Source: Rhizobium cauense
Lineage (GTDB): Bacteria; Pseudomonadota; Alphaproteobacteria; Rhizobiales; Rhizobiaceae
Direction of reading: 5' to 3'
DNA length: 51,971 nucleotides
Assembly: GCF_019511525.1 (NCBI RefSeq)
Contig: NZ_JAEUAT010000030.1
Coordinates: 1-51,971 of the forward strand
Part shown: in pieces, positions 1-10,900 of the stretch
Numbering within the stretch: the first letter of the stretch is position 1
Layout: each line of letters opens with the position of its first letter
Program-made: the position numbers and the translations under genes
Notes under the pieces: model-generated
Databases searched by the model: none
The model's input: only the letters and a program-made list of their open reading frames with translations
Told to the model about the DNA's origin: nothing

Positions 1-53
1 CAGGATAAGCCGAAAGGCTGGAAGCGTGACTGTTCCTCGATAACCATCTGCAT
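1..53 (-). CDS. 5' end of probable HlyD-family T1SS adaptor (partial)
   Basis: An ATG at 53 opens a frame (MQMVIEEQSRFQPFGLS) that is still open at the left edge of the window. It follows an AGAAGGAAC ribosome-binding site at 68-76 and lies about 85 bp downstream of the secretion ABC ATPase on the same strand. In PrtDEF/PrsDE-type loci the gene after the ATPase encodes the HlyD-family membrane-fusion adaptor that bridges the inner-membrane exporter to a TolC-like outer-membrane channel. Only 17 codons are visible, too few for a sequence match, so the function is inferred from position. Confidence 0.5.
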   Translation of the reverse strand, partial: MQMVIEEQSRFQPFGLS

Positions 54-137
54 CTCAGTGATCCGTTCCTTCTAAGGATGCGGCACTTTCATGCCACCTC
101 CTATCCCTGCTCAATCCCACCTGTCATCCGCCGGCCG

Positions 138-1883
138 CTATTCGGCGGCGGCGTTGGCTATCCGGTCGCGACCGGCAGCCGGCGGCGTCTTGCCGACGAC
201 CAGCGGACGCTTGGCGGCGGGTTGGATGATCTCGTCCTTCGGTCCGAAGGCGGCCAGCCGGCCGTTCTGCACCAGGCCGACCATGTCGACGGCGGCCAGC
301 GCACTCGGGCGATGGGCAACGATGACGACGATGCCGCCGCGCTCGCGCACCTTGGCGATCGCCTTGGTCAGCGCCTCCTCGCCCTCGGCGTCGAGGTTGG
401 AGTTCGGCTCGTCGAGCACCACCAGGAAGGGATCGCCATAGAGGGCGCGGGCCAGGCCGATGCGCTGGCGCTGGCCGGCCGACAGCGCCGTGCCGTGCGG
501 CCCGAGCTCCGTCTGGTAGCCGTCGCGCAGGTGCACGATCATCTCGTGGATGTCGGCGGCCTTGGCCGCACGGATGATCTTGCGCGCATCCGGTGTCTCG
601 GCAAAGCGCGAGATGTTCTCGGCAATCGTCCCCTCCATCAGCGCCACGTCCTGCGGCAGGTAGCCGACATGCTCGCCGAAGAAGGCCTCGTTCCACTGGC
701 TGAGGTCGGCTCCGTCGACCCGGACCGAACCGCGCAGGACCGGCCAGATACCGAGGATCGAGCGCGCCAGCGTCGTCTTGCCGCCACCCGACGGACCGAT
801 CAGACCAAGCGCCTGCCCGGCCTTCAGCGTGAAGCTGACTTCGCTCAAGAGCACCGCGCCGCTCGTCGGCGCCACCGTCGTGATGTTGTCGACCGTCAGG
901 CTCTCGTGCGGGGCCGGCAGCTCGACATAGCCGCTCTTGTCGTTCAGCACCGCCAGCGTCTCGTTCAGCCGCTGATGGCTGCGACGCGCACCGACCACGC
1001 CCTTCCACTGGGCGATCGCCAGATCGACGGGGGCAAGCGCGCGCGCCGTGACGATCGACGAGGCGATGATCGAACCTGATGACAGGTCGCCGCGGATCGC
1101 CAGATAGGCGCCCATGCCGAGGATCGCCGACTGCAGCATCATCCGCAGCACCTTCGACAGTCCAGACAGCGTGCCGCCGATGTCTGACGTCTTCGTCTGA
1201 CAGTCGAGGTGGCGGCGGTTGGCCTTCTCGAAGCGCTCGACGGCGCGGCCGGTGATCCCCATCGCATGCATGATGTCGCTGTTGCGGGCGTTCGAGTCCG
1301 CCACCGAATTGCGCGCCACCGAGGCCTTGATCATCGATTGCGAATGCCGCCGGGTCAAAAGCTCGGCAACGATGGTCAGCACCGTCAGCACCGCCGCGCC
1401 ACCGACCGTCAGGATCCCCAGCATCGGGTGCAGCAGCCAGACGAATACCAGATAAACAGGCATCCACGGCAGGTCGAACAGCGCCACCGGACCCTGGCTC
1501 GACAGGAAGCCGCGCAGCGTGTCGACGTCGCGGCCGCGCTCCATCGCCTCCGAGGTCGAGTAGCCGTAGCGCGGCATCTCGATCACCACCTTGTGGGCAA
1601 TCGGCGCAAGCTCGGCATCCAGCCGGGCGCCGAGCCTGATCAGGATCTGCGAGCGGATGATGTCGAACATCCCCTGGAACAGGTAGAGGCTGATCGCCAG
1701 GATCGACAGCGCCACAAGCGTCGAGATCGAGCCGCTGGTCAGCGCCCGGTCGTAGATCTGCAGCATGTAGAAGGCGCCGGTCAGCGCCAGGATGTTGATG
1801 ATCCCGGACAGTCCGAACAGATAGACAAGGATGCCGCGCAATCCCGTGATCTTGTACTGCGGCTCGCTCTTCTTCTTCGTCAT
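138..1883 (-). CDS. Type I secretion system permease/ATPase (PrtD/PrsD-like)
   Basis: An inner-membrane ABC exporter half-transporter that would drive one-step export of RTX proteins. The N-terminal half has hydrophobic segments typical of an ABC membrane domain. The C-terminal half has the nucleotide-binding domain: Walker A GPSGGGKTT near residue 359, signature LSAGQRQR near 469, Walker B VVLDEP near 486 and D-loop SNLD. About 581 residues is normal for PrtD/AprD/PrsD proteins, which lack the C39-like N-terminal domain of HlyB. I chose ATG 1883 after a GGGGGC stretch; an in-frame ATG 15 bases upstream is possible. It lies just downstream of a giant RTX protein on the same strand, so that protein is the likely cargo. 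Confidence 0.9.
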   Translation of the reverse strand: MTKKKSEPQYKITGLRGILVYLFGLSGIINILALTGAFYMLQIYDRALTSGSISTLVALSILAISLYLFQGMFDIIRSQILIRLGARLDAELAPIAHKVVIEMPRYGYSTSEAMERGRDVDTLRGFLSSQGPVALFDLPWMPVYLVFVWLLHPMLGILTVGGAAVLTVLTIVAELLTRRHSQSMIKASVARNSVADSNARNSDIMHAMGITGRAVERFEKANRRHLDCQTKTSDIGGTLSGLSKVLRMMLQSAILGMGAYLAIRGDLSSGSIIASSIVTARALAPVDLAIAQWKGVVGARRSHQRLNETLAVLNDKSGYVELPAPHESLTVDNITTVAPTSGAVLLSEVSFTLKAGQALGLIGPSGGGKTTLARSILGIWPVLRGSVRVDGADLSQWNEAFFGEHVGYLPQDVALMEGTIAENISRFAETPDARKIIRAAKAADIHEMIVHLRDGYQTELGPHGTALSAGQRQRIGLARALYGDPFLVVLDEPNSNLDAEGEEALTKAIAKVRERGGIVVIVAHRPSALAAVDMVGLVQNGRLAAFGPKDEIIQPAAKRPLVVGKTPPAAGRDRIANAAAE

Positions 1884-1957
1884 CGCATGCCCCCACATCA
1901 GCGGCGCGGATCCTGGCCATCACCAGGCATCGGATCCTGCGCATTGAACAACAAAGC

Positions 1958-1983
1958 CCCCGACCGGGATCACCCGGTCGGGG
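1958..1983 (-). terminator. Strong hairpin between RTX cargo gene and exporter genes
   Basis: Perfect 11-bp arms CCCCGACCGGG (1958-1968) and CCCGGTCGGGG (1973-1983) enclose the loop ATCA. Read on the minus strand, the stem is followed by a T-rich tail (CTTTGTTGTT). It sits 17 bp after the stop of the giant peroxidase gene and 75 bp before the exporter start. It could be an intrinsic terminator that is partly read through, giving much cargo mRNA and little exporter mRNA, as described for hlyCA-hlyBD. Confidence 0.75.
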
Positions 1984-1999
1984 AGGCGCGCTCGTCCCC

Positions 2000-4900
2000 T
2001 CAGGAGACGCCGTTGAAGTCGCTGGCCGTCAGGTTGTAGTTGCCCTTCAGCATCAGCACGAAGTCGGCATCGGTGTTGCTGTCGACATTGGCGTGGATGA
2101 CGGTGAACTCGTTGCCATCAAGCACCTCATGCGTGACCACAACCTGGCCGGCCGCCGTCAGCGAACCACCCGATGCCAGCGAGAAGTGCTGCACGCCCGC
2201 CGCCCCGGTATTGGCGTCGATCGCCGCAAAGTCGATCTTGTCGCCAGGCTGGAAGCCGTGGATCGTGTCACCGTTTGCAGCTCCCGCCGACAGGAAGCGG
2301 AAGGTGTCGTTGCCAAGCCCGCCGTCCATGATGTTGACCGCGGCCGTGGCCGTGATCGTATCGTGGCCGGAGCCGGTGACGACGTTCTCGAAGCCGTAGA
2401 CCACATCCGTCCCGGTTGTGCCTCCGGACACCTGGCCGCGCTGCATGAAGCCGTTGCCGAGGTCCACCGTCAGGTTCGCCGTCGCCACCGCATAATCCAG
2501 CGTGTCGTTGCCGTCGCCGCCCCAGTACTGGTCGTCGCCGTCGCCGGCAGACGCGATCACCGTGTCGTTGCCGGCACCGGCCCAGACCTGATCCTCACCG
2601 GCGCCGCCCTCGATGAAGTCGTTGCCGCCCTCACCATGGATCATGTCGCGACCGGCATTGCCGAACAGCATGTCGTCACCCGACCCGCCATGCAGCTCGT
2701 CATTGCCGTCACCACCGGTGACGCTGTCGTCGCCGTCACCGGCCGTGATCACGTCGTCACCGTCCTCACCCTTGAGGATATCCGACCCGGCATCGCCGAC
2801 CACGATATCACCGGCACCACCACCAAGGATCGTATCGGCACCACCGGCACCAAGCAGCACATCCGCAGCCACTGTCCCGATCAACGTCCGTGCCGCAACC
2901 GGCAACGGCGTTGTGCCGTCGTCATCGTCGTCCCCACCAGACGAGTTGTCGTCATCGCCGCCGGAGGAGTTGTCGTCATCATCGCCGCCGCCCGAGCTGC
3001 CGTCGTCGTCGCCATCGTCGTCGTCATCGCCACCCTGGTTCTGATCGTCGTCGCCGCCGCCGTCATCACCGCCGCCATTCTGGCCGTCGTCGTCGCCGTC
3101 ATCATCGTCATCGCCACCCTGGTTCTGATCGTCGTCGCCGCCGCCGTCATCACCACCGCCATTCTGGCCGTCGTCATCGCCATCGTCGTCGTCATCGCCA
3201 CCCTGGTTCTGATCGTCGTCGTCGTCGCCATCATCACCGCCGCCATTCTGGCCATCGTCATCGCCGCCGGTGTTGCCGTCATCATCACCGCCGCCCTGGT
3301 TTTGGTCGTCGTCATCGTCCTGATCGTCCTGCGGGTTCGTTCCGAAGATATTCTCCGGCAGGTTGGTCAGCCCGGTGTTGCGAGCGATGATTGCGGCGAA
3401 GCCCTGCTCCTCGACGATGTCGTAGAAGTCGAGATTTTCCACGCGCTCGAGATAGTAGAGGCGATCGCCTTCCTGGATGCGGTCCAGCTGCTCGTGCAGG
3501 ATCACCCAGAAGGTCTGCCCAACGACGCCGCCGTTGATGTGCTTTTCTGCAAGGCCGCCAACGAACAGGTCGACACGGTCAATGCCCTTGACCACGCCGG
3601 TTCCATCCGGCTGGATCGTGACTTCTATGTTTGGATTGATATCCTTGAATTTCGCGATGTCGCCTGCCTGCAGTACGAGGTCTGGATAAGCCTGACGGAA
3701 CTGGCTGATGACCGTATCCGACAAGCCGTTGCGGGTCTGGAAGTCTTCCCAGGAGGTATAGGGCGTGAGGTCGCCGGCAAAGCCGACCGCCTCATGCACA
3801 TAGGGATCGGTCGATGCCAGGAGATCCGCGCGGATCTGGTTCATCGAGCCGAGGCCGACATCCCATTCGCGGGCAACGTCGAAGGCAAACACGTCAGCGC
3901 TCGTACGCACCAGATCGTTGCGGACTGCATCGACGATGTTGACGTCGACCTCTTCTGCCGCCTGCACGACACCACCGGCAAGGACGCCGTTGATACCAAG
4001 CTGTTCATAGCCCGGCTGCGGCACGTAGCCGGGAGGCAATGGGGCTGTGAACGCGCTGGCGTCGTTCGTCGGGTTGAGGAAGGCGTCGAACAACGCGACC
4101 TGGGTCGGATGGCCTTGTGCATCCATCACGGTCAGGTTCTGGCCGATCAACGAGTGACCGAAGCGATAGGCCGCGGTTGCGAATTCGTGCGATACGCGGG
4201 CATCGACGTCGGGGTTGTACTCATTGAAGCCATGCTCGCCATCACCCTTCATGCCACCCAGCAGCTTGTCGACAAAGTCGGTGTAGACGACGCGCTGGTA
4301 TTCGGTCTCGTTGATCACCTTGGCGGCCTGGAAGAGTTCCTCGGCAGTGCCGGTGAAGCCAGCCTCGAGTAGCCCGGCAACATGGAAGTTGTGGTTGCGG
4401 GCCCAGATGGTGTGGATTGCCGTAAGGGCGATGTTCTCGTTGGCCCGACCGTCGCCTGCTACATAGTGATCGAGCAGGCTGACGAACGGGTTGGTGTCGA
4501 GCAGCAGCGCAAAACCGCTGCCCATGAAATTCGAGCTCATCTGCGGCAACATTGCCTCATTGATGTGGCCGTTTGCATCGACCAGCCCGGCGAAATAGTC
4601 GCGGAAGGCCATGTGGCCGCCCGGCAACGAAGCTGCCGTGAAGACCGTGTTGTTGGCCCAGTGGTGCATGATCAGTTCACGCAGGTTGGGCAACAGGTTG
4701 AAGTTCGGGTTGGACGGATCGGGCGCACCGGCCAGGAGTCGGCCGCTGAATCCACCGTTGCCGTCGCCTTCCCTGAGGAACTGACCGACGAGCTCATCGG
4801 AGCCGTACGCCTGGTTCTGATCGGCGAAGGGCGAGGTCTTGTTGAGGTTCTCCGGAATGCCATTGGCATCGAAGCCGGCCACTGTTCCGCGCGTCAGATC

Positions 4901-7900
4901 CGCCGGGTTGTCGGTGCCGGGCGTATGTCCGGCGCCCGGTGCACCGATCTGGATCGTACCGTTGCCGCCCTTCGGCAGGAAGTCGAGACCATGGTCGAAG
5001 TATTGACCGAAGGCAGTGAACAAGCTGTTGGCATGCTCTGCACTGGGAGCCAGGTTTGCCTCCTGGGCGCCAAGCGCATTGCTGATCGCGCGCGGGTCCA
5101 GCCCGTTGAAAAGCGGGTTGATATCGCGGTTGTGAGTGCTGTCGTTGTAATCACCGAAATGCGCATCCGTCAGACGGATGAACGGCTGATCGGCGGACCC
5201 GTAGTTTGGGTGCGCGCGATTGTTGCCGGTGCCTTCGAGATCACGGATGCCAACCGCATCGTTATCTTCGCCGCCCTCCAGGCCGTTCACCAGGTTCTTC
5301 AGGGCTGTGAGGTCACTGGCAGTCAGATGGAAGGCGCCGTTGCCTGCCGGATCATCGTTGCCTCCTCCGCCGGTGTCACCTCCCCCACCATTATCCCCAT
5401 TGCCGTTTCCACCGCTACCGCCGCCACTGCCGGCGTCGGCCTCAAAGGTCGGCGTGCCCGCGCTGGCGAACGTGATCGAATGGGTCCCGTTCGACATCGT
5501 TGTCATGCCGTTGGCCGTCGTCGACGTGTAGTCGGCCAATGTCGCACCAGGTGCAAGCTTGATCACATCCTGCGGACGCAGGGTGCCAATGATGGTGTCG
5601 TGACCACCATTGGAAGTGAAGACGATCCGATGCGCCGACGTCAGCGAAGTAATGTCGACCGTATCGTCACCTGATGAACCATCGATCGTAATCGTGTTGG
5701 TGAACAACGTTGTCGCCGCGAAATTGCCGATGACCTGGAAGGTATCGCCACCACCGCCACCGGTGATCTGGATCTCCTCGATGTTGGCAAGTTCGGCGAC
5801 CACCGCGGTGCCCCGCGTGACCACGATCTCGGTGGCTGCCGCGACAGTGATTCCGGCCGCAATCGCATTGGCACGGGCATAAACCCGGAAGGCTTCCGCG
5901 CTTGCGTCGCCTACAATGCGGACGGTGTCTGTATCGCGGCCGCCGTCGATGATGTCACGTCCCTCGGTGGAACCAACGATGATCAGGTCATTGCCGCGAT
6001 CACCAAGGATCGCATCATTTCCAAGGCCGCCATTGATGGTGTCATCACCACGACCGCCGTCGATGTTGTCGTCCCCGGCCCCACCATTGAGGGTGTCGTT
6101 GTCGCGATCACCAAGGATGGTGTCGTCGCCATCGCCGCCGTCGACAGTATCGGCCCCGCGGCCGGCGTCGATTGTGTCATCGCCACCAAGGCCAAGGATC
6201 GTGTCATCGCCACGATCGCCGGTAATCGTGTCCGCAAACTCCGTGCCGGTCAAAGTGTCCGCGGCACGCGTGCCAACCAGGGTAACGCCGACGCCGGGTA
6301 CTAACGGCAGTGCCGAGTAGATCTGCTCGAGCGTTCCGTTGCCATCCTGATAGATGGCACGCACACGCAGGTTAAGTCCGGCCTCCGCATCGGTGACCTT
6401 GAAGCTCGTGCCATGGGCACGTTCGACTTCGCCTGCGCCGAAGGTGAGGATGTCCTCATAGACGCCTGTCCCGGGAACAGTTTCGACCTGCCAGAAATAG
6501 TCGACCGGTCCGGCAATTGTCCCGGTCGGATTGTTGGTGGTTTCATTGTCGGCATCCGTGATACCGTCCAAGGAAACCGTCAATACCGTACCGGTTGCAG
6601 CGGTCTCGACAGGTGTTCCTCCCCCATCGAGGATCGACATCACACCGGAAGGCGCGGCATTCGTGCCGCCGAGGACCAAAGACCCATCGGAGAACTGCAG
6701 CCGTTCGATGTTCGTCAACCGATCGGTGCCGTCGGTGCCAACATTGTCCGTCACCGTCGTCACACCGCCGACCGTTGTGACCGAGTAGTCGGCAAGCCTG
6801 CCTGAGAACACGGCTGTGTCGAAGGCTGCCGTTCCAGTCAATATCTCGCGAACGACGACGAGTTGGCCGGGATTATAGGTGCCGTTCAGCATGAACGGAA
6901 CCATGGGTTCCAAGCTGTCGAAGGAGGCGATTTCCGTAGCCGGATCATCGATATTGGTCCGCACGCTGATGCGCACATTCAGGTGCCGGTCGCCATCGAT
7001 GATGTCGTTGCCGCCGCGGCCCTCTATGATGTCGCTGCCGCCGCCGCCCAGCATGATGTTGCCACCATCGAAGAAGGTCGCGCCGGGGGGAAGCAGTGCC
7101 CGCAAGCCATTGATCAGGTCGATGTTGGTCAGCACGCTGCCGGTAGCGCCTGCGGTTGGCAGGGTCGTGGCATCGGAGTCATCGCCGTGGAGAACGTCTC
7201 CGAATCTCGAACCGGAGAGACCTTCGACAAAGTCGAAGCGGCTGAGCGAGGTCGATCCTCCCGGCACCGCCGGCTGATCGAAGAAGCGATCGGAGATGTC
7301 GATATAGACACCGGTGTCGTTGTATTTGTAGATCGCCCAGTCGTAGCCGGAGCCGCCGATGAAGCGGTCACCCAGGCCGGTCTTGCCGGCCATGATGTCG
7401 TCGCCGCCTTCGCCGTTGAACTTGTCGTTCTCGCCGTCGCCGATGAAGACGTCGTTGCCGATGATTGGGTCATTGCCGAGGGGATCGAAATTGTCGCCAG
7501 GCGCTCCATCTGAGGTGCCCTTCTCGATCCAGTCGTCGCCTTCGTTGCCCATATCCTGTTCGTTGGCCTTGCTGCCCAGGATAAAGTCGTTGCCTTGGCC
7601 GCCAATTGCCTCGGATGCGTCCTCGCCGGTGACGATGAAGTCGCTGCCGAAACCGCCGATGATCAGGTTGACGCCGTTACCGCCATGGAGGACGTCATTG
7701 CCGTCGCCACCCTGGATGTTGTCGTCACCGCCCGTGTCAGTGATGATGTCGTCGCCGGATCCGCCCCGAAGCTGGTCGTTGCCGTCGCCGCCATCGATGC
7801 GGTCGTTGCCGGCATCACCCCAGACGGTGTCGTCGCCTTCACTCGACAGAATGATATCGTTGCCGTCGGTACCACCGAGAACGACATGCTGGTCTCCGGT

Positions 7901-10900
7901 GTAGCGGAGATAATTGCTGTCAGGCCCGGCAGTATCCGGGTTGTCGCGAATAACGAGGGGAAGCAAAGGATCGCCGTTTGTCGGGTCGGAATTGCCCGCG
8001 ATGCCATCAGCTCCCACAACGTTGTCGGCGCTTTCGTCCACCAATGTATTGGGGTCATCAAGCTGAATGCCATCCGGCCCAGCCTCATTCAACCCGGTAT
8101 GCTGTTTCGTCGGGTCGACCTCGAGCGTGAAGCCAGGGGTCGTGAAGACGACACCAGGAAGATGCGTGGCGGTCGAGTTCGCCATGATCAGTTTGGCGAA
8201 GGAATTGCTCTCGAGTTCCGCGTTGAAGCTGAGACCTGCGGTGCGCTCAAGGTAATAGAAGCGGTCGCCATCCTGCAGCTTTTCGAGCTGGTTTTCGAAA
8301 ATGAAGTTGAAGGTCGAGCCCAGCATGCCACCAAACGGCATCTTTTCCTCGGCGAGACCGCCGATCCAGAGATCGACGTTGTTGAGGCCGCCAAGCGAGC
8401 CACCGGCATAGGTGCCGGTCGCGTTCAGGAAGGCGAGGCGATCTGCCTCGTCAGCGGTGAAGATGCGTTCACTGGCTGTGCCGGCGTTGATCGTTGCCGA
8501 ACCGCCGAGGACGAGGGCCGTCGCCACGGCGCGCTTTTCGGCCATGGTATTGACGTCCGCCGCCAGCAGTTCGGCATGCGTGCCGTAAGCGGCAATAAAG
8601 TTGATCAGCGAATCCGGGTGCTTCAGGCTCTGAACCAGATCCGCCCAACTGGTGTAGGGCTTGAGCTGCACCTCGCCGGTTGCCGTAAAGATCTGCCGGC
8701 GCACCTCGTTCAGCGATGGAATGCCGGTATCACGACCGCGCGCGATGTTGATCGCGGGAAGATCGAGCGGCAGGCCGAGCAGGTTGTTGCGCAGAGCTTC
8801 GGTGACGAACTCGTCGATTTCGTTTCCTACCTGGCGGGTGACGCCGCGGACGATGGCGCTGACTGCCTCTTCCGGATCGGTGCCGCTGGCTGCGAAGGCA
8901 AGCGGGTTCAGGAAGGCCGCAATCAGGCCGAGCTGTTGATCCGCGTTGGCGCTGTTTGGATCGCCGACGACATCGAAATTCGGATCGAAGCGGTCGACCG
9001 TCTCGGTGAGCATCGAATGACCGAAGCGGTAAACCGTGTGCGCGAACTCTGCGACGATCGACGGATCGAGGTCTACGTCGTAGACTTGGGTTGGCGCGAA
9101 GAAGAGATCGACATTCGGCTGGATGGTCCGGGCGAACTCCTCGAAGACCAGATGCTGATACTGCATCTCCGTACCGAATTTAGCGGTCTGGAACAGGCGT
9201 TCACCGTTCCATTGCAGGGCCGCGATCTCGTCTGCTGTCGTCGGGAACGTGCCAATGTCTTCGCCCTCTGGCAGGATGATCCACTCCTTCAGGAAGGCGA
9301 CGTCACCCGACGCCAGCACGGTATTCTTGGTCTGCTCAACCAGGCGGTTATGCTCGGAATGGAAGATCGCGTGGACCGCGGTGAGGCCGATATTCTCGTT
9401 CACGCGGCCGTCGCCGGCGATGTAATGCGCGTCGAGAAGCTCATTGTCATACTCGAGATTGTTGCCGCCCGGCCCGAAGGCAACGGCATTGCCGGCATCC
9501 GTGTCGGCATCGGGAACAAGGACACCGCCACTGAAGACCGGTACGGCGTTGTGCGCGATGTCGTTGAGGAAGGCGTGGCCGGTGCGTACTGCATCGGTCA
9601 GGGAGATCGGCGAAAGCGGATCGCCTTCTACTAGAATGTCGTCAGCGGTTCCGCCAATCCCGTCCAGCCCCTTCATCACGACCTGTGGGAAGCCGTTCGG
9701 CCCTTTGATGAAATTGCCGTAGGCGTCGGTCGCCAGCAGCGGCACGTTGTCGTAATCGGCATCGGTGAGATTGATGCCGAGGATGTCGCGTGCCTGGGCC
9801 TTGACCACTTTCCAGGTGGCCATGCCGCCGATTTCGGTGTCGTCGGCAGTACCGAACTTTCCGTCGAGGCCCAAATCGCGATTGGTGATCAGACGGCCCG
9901 TTGCCACCGGTTCATTATCGGCGTTGAGCTCATAGCCACGTAGGAAGACCTGATGCGATGGATGAGAAGAATAGGTCTGGTTCTGGTCGACGAAAGGCGT
10001 GGTGGTGTTCGTGTGCTCATGAATGTCGTCGGCCGTCCCGAGAATCCCGTCCGCACCTGGCTGGTTAGTGGCCCGGGTGAGGACCATGAAGTTTGTTGGA
10101 CTACCAGGGACAAAGAGCGGATCATCCGGCTGGAGCGGGATGAACACCGTGCCGGAGCCTCCCTTGGTCACGAGGTCGAGACCATGGTCGAAGAACTGAC
10201 CGAAGAAGGTCATCCAGGCATTGAACGGCGCGGACAGTCCGGCATCAGGGGCGATGTTCGGAATTTCGAAGACCTGCTTGTCATCAGCAGTTCCGAACTG
10301 GCCGTCGAGGCCGGGGCTGGTGACGACCGTCAGGCCAAGGCTCTCTGCAACTGCATCGAAGTTGGCTTGCGCTGCCGTGATCGCCGCCTGGTCGGTGCCG
10401 GCCTTCGCCGTGTTGAGTGCCTGGTAGGCAGTCGTGACTGCCGCGGAATCCGCCGCAATATTCTCCGATCCGGCATTGCGTAGCGCCGCTGCGATCGCAG
10501 CAGGGTTGTTCATGGTCTGGTCGACCACCAGATTGCTGATCGTGCGCGGCTGCGAATCGATGACGAAGGTATCGGTTGTGTCCTGATAGGAGGTGCCACC
10601 CTGTGCTGGCTTGAACACAGGTTCGGTCACACGCGGAAAGGTATTGTCGGCCGCCCCGAAGGTTTCGCTCTGGTTATGGTTCAGCAGGTTATTGCCGGAA
10701 CCATCGACGGTGCGCAGGCCGAGCGGCACACGCACATTTGGCAGCAGCGAGGTCAGTGGCGTACCGAGAGCATTCGCCTCCGCGATCTTGATCTGGTCGA
10801 GGATGAAGTTGAGGTCGGAGCGCACCAGCATGATGCCCTCGCCGCCGGCTGTTGCATCGGCGACCTGGATCGGGGCGACTGGTGTGGGAGCTGGAGCCCC

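Noticed and set aside
124..1944. 606-codon minus-strand frame overlapping the secretion ATPase in another register
   Set aside because: Arg/Asp/Ala-rich shadow with no Walker or membrane pattern; the ATPase frame has all motifs.
2920..3340. Repeat array that could look like CRISPR
   Set aside because: Units are contiguous, 84 bp long, in frame and coding; there are no unique spacers of 30-40 bp or cas genes.
2093..4372. Long open frame on the plus strand (759 codons) opposite the giant gene
   Set aside because: Its composition is a mirror of the RTX/Asp-rich coding on the other strand (runs of Val, Ile, Ala and Arg), with no family motif or ribosome-binding site. Similar long plus frames at 7595-9634 and 12383-14464 were rejected for the same reason.
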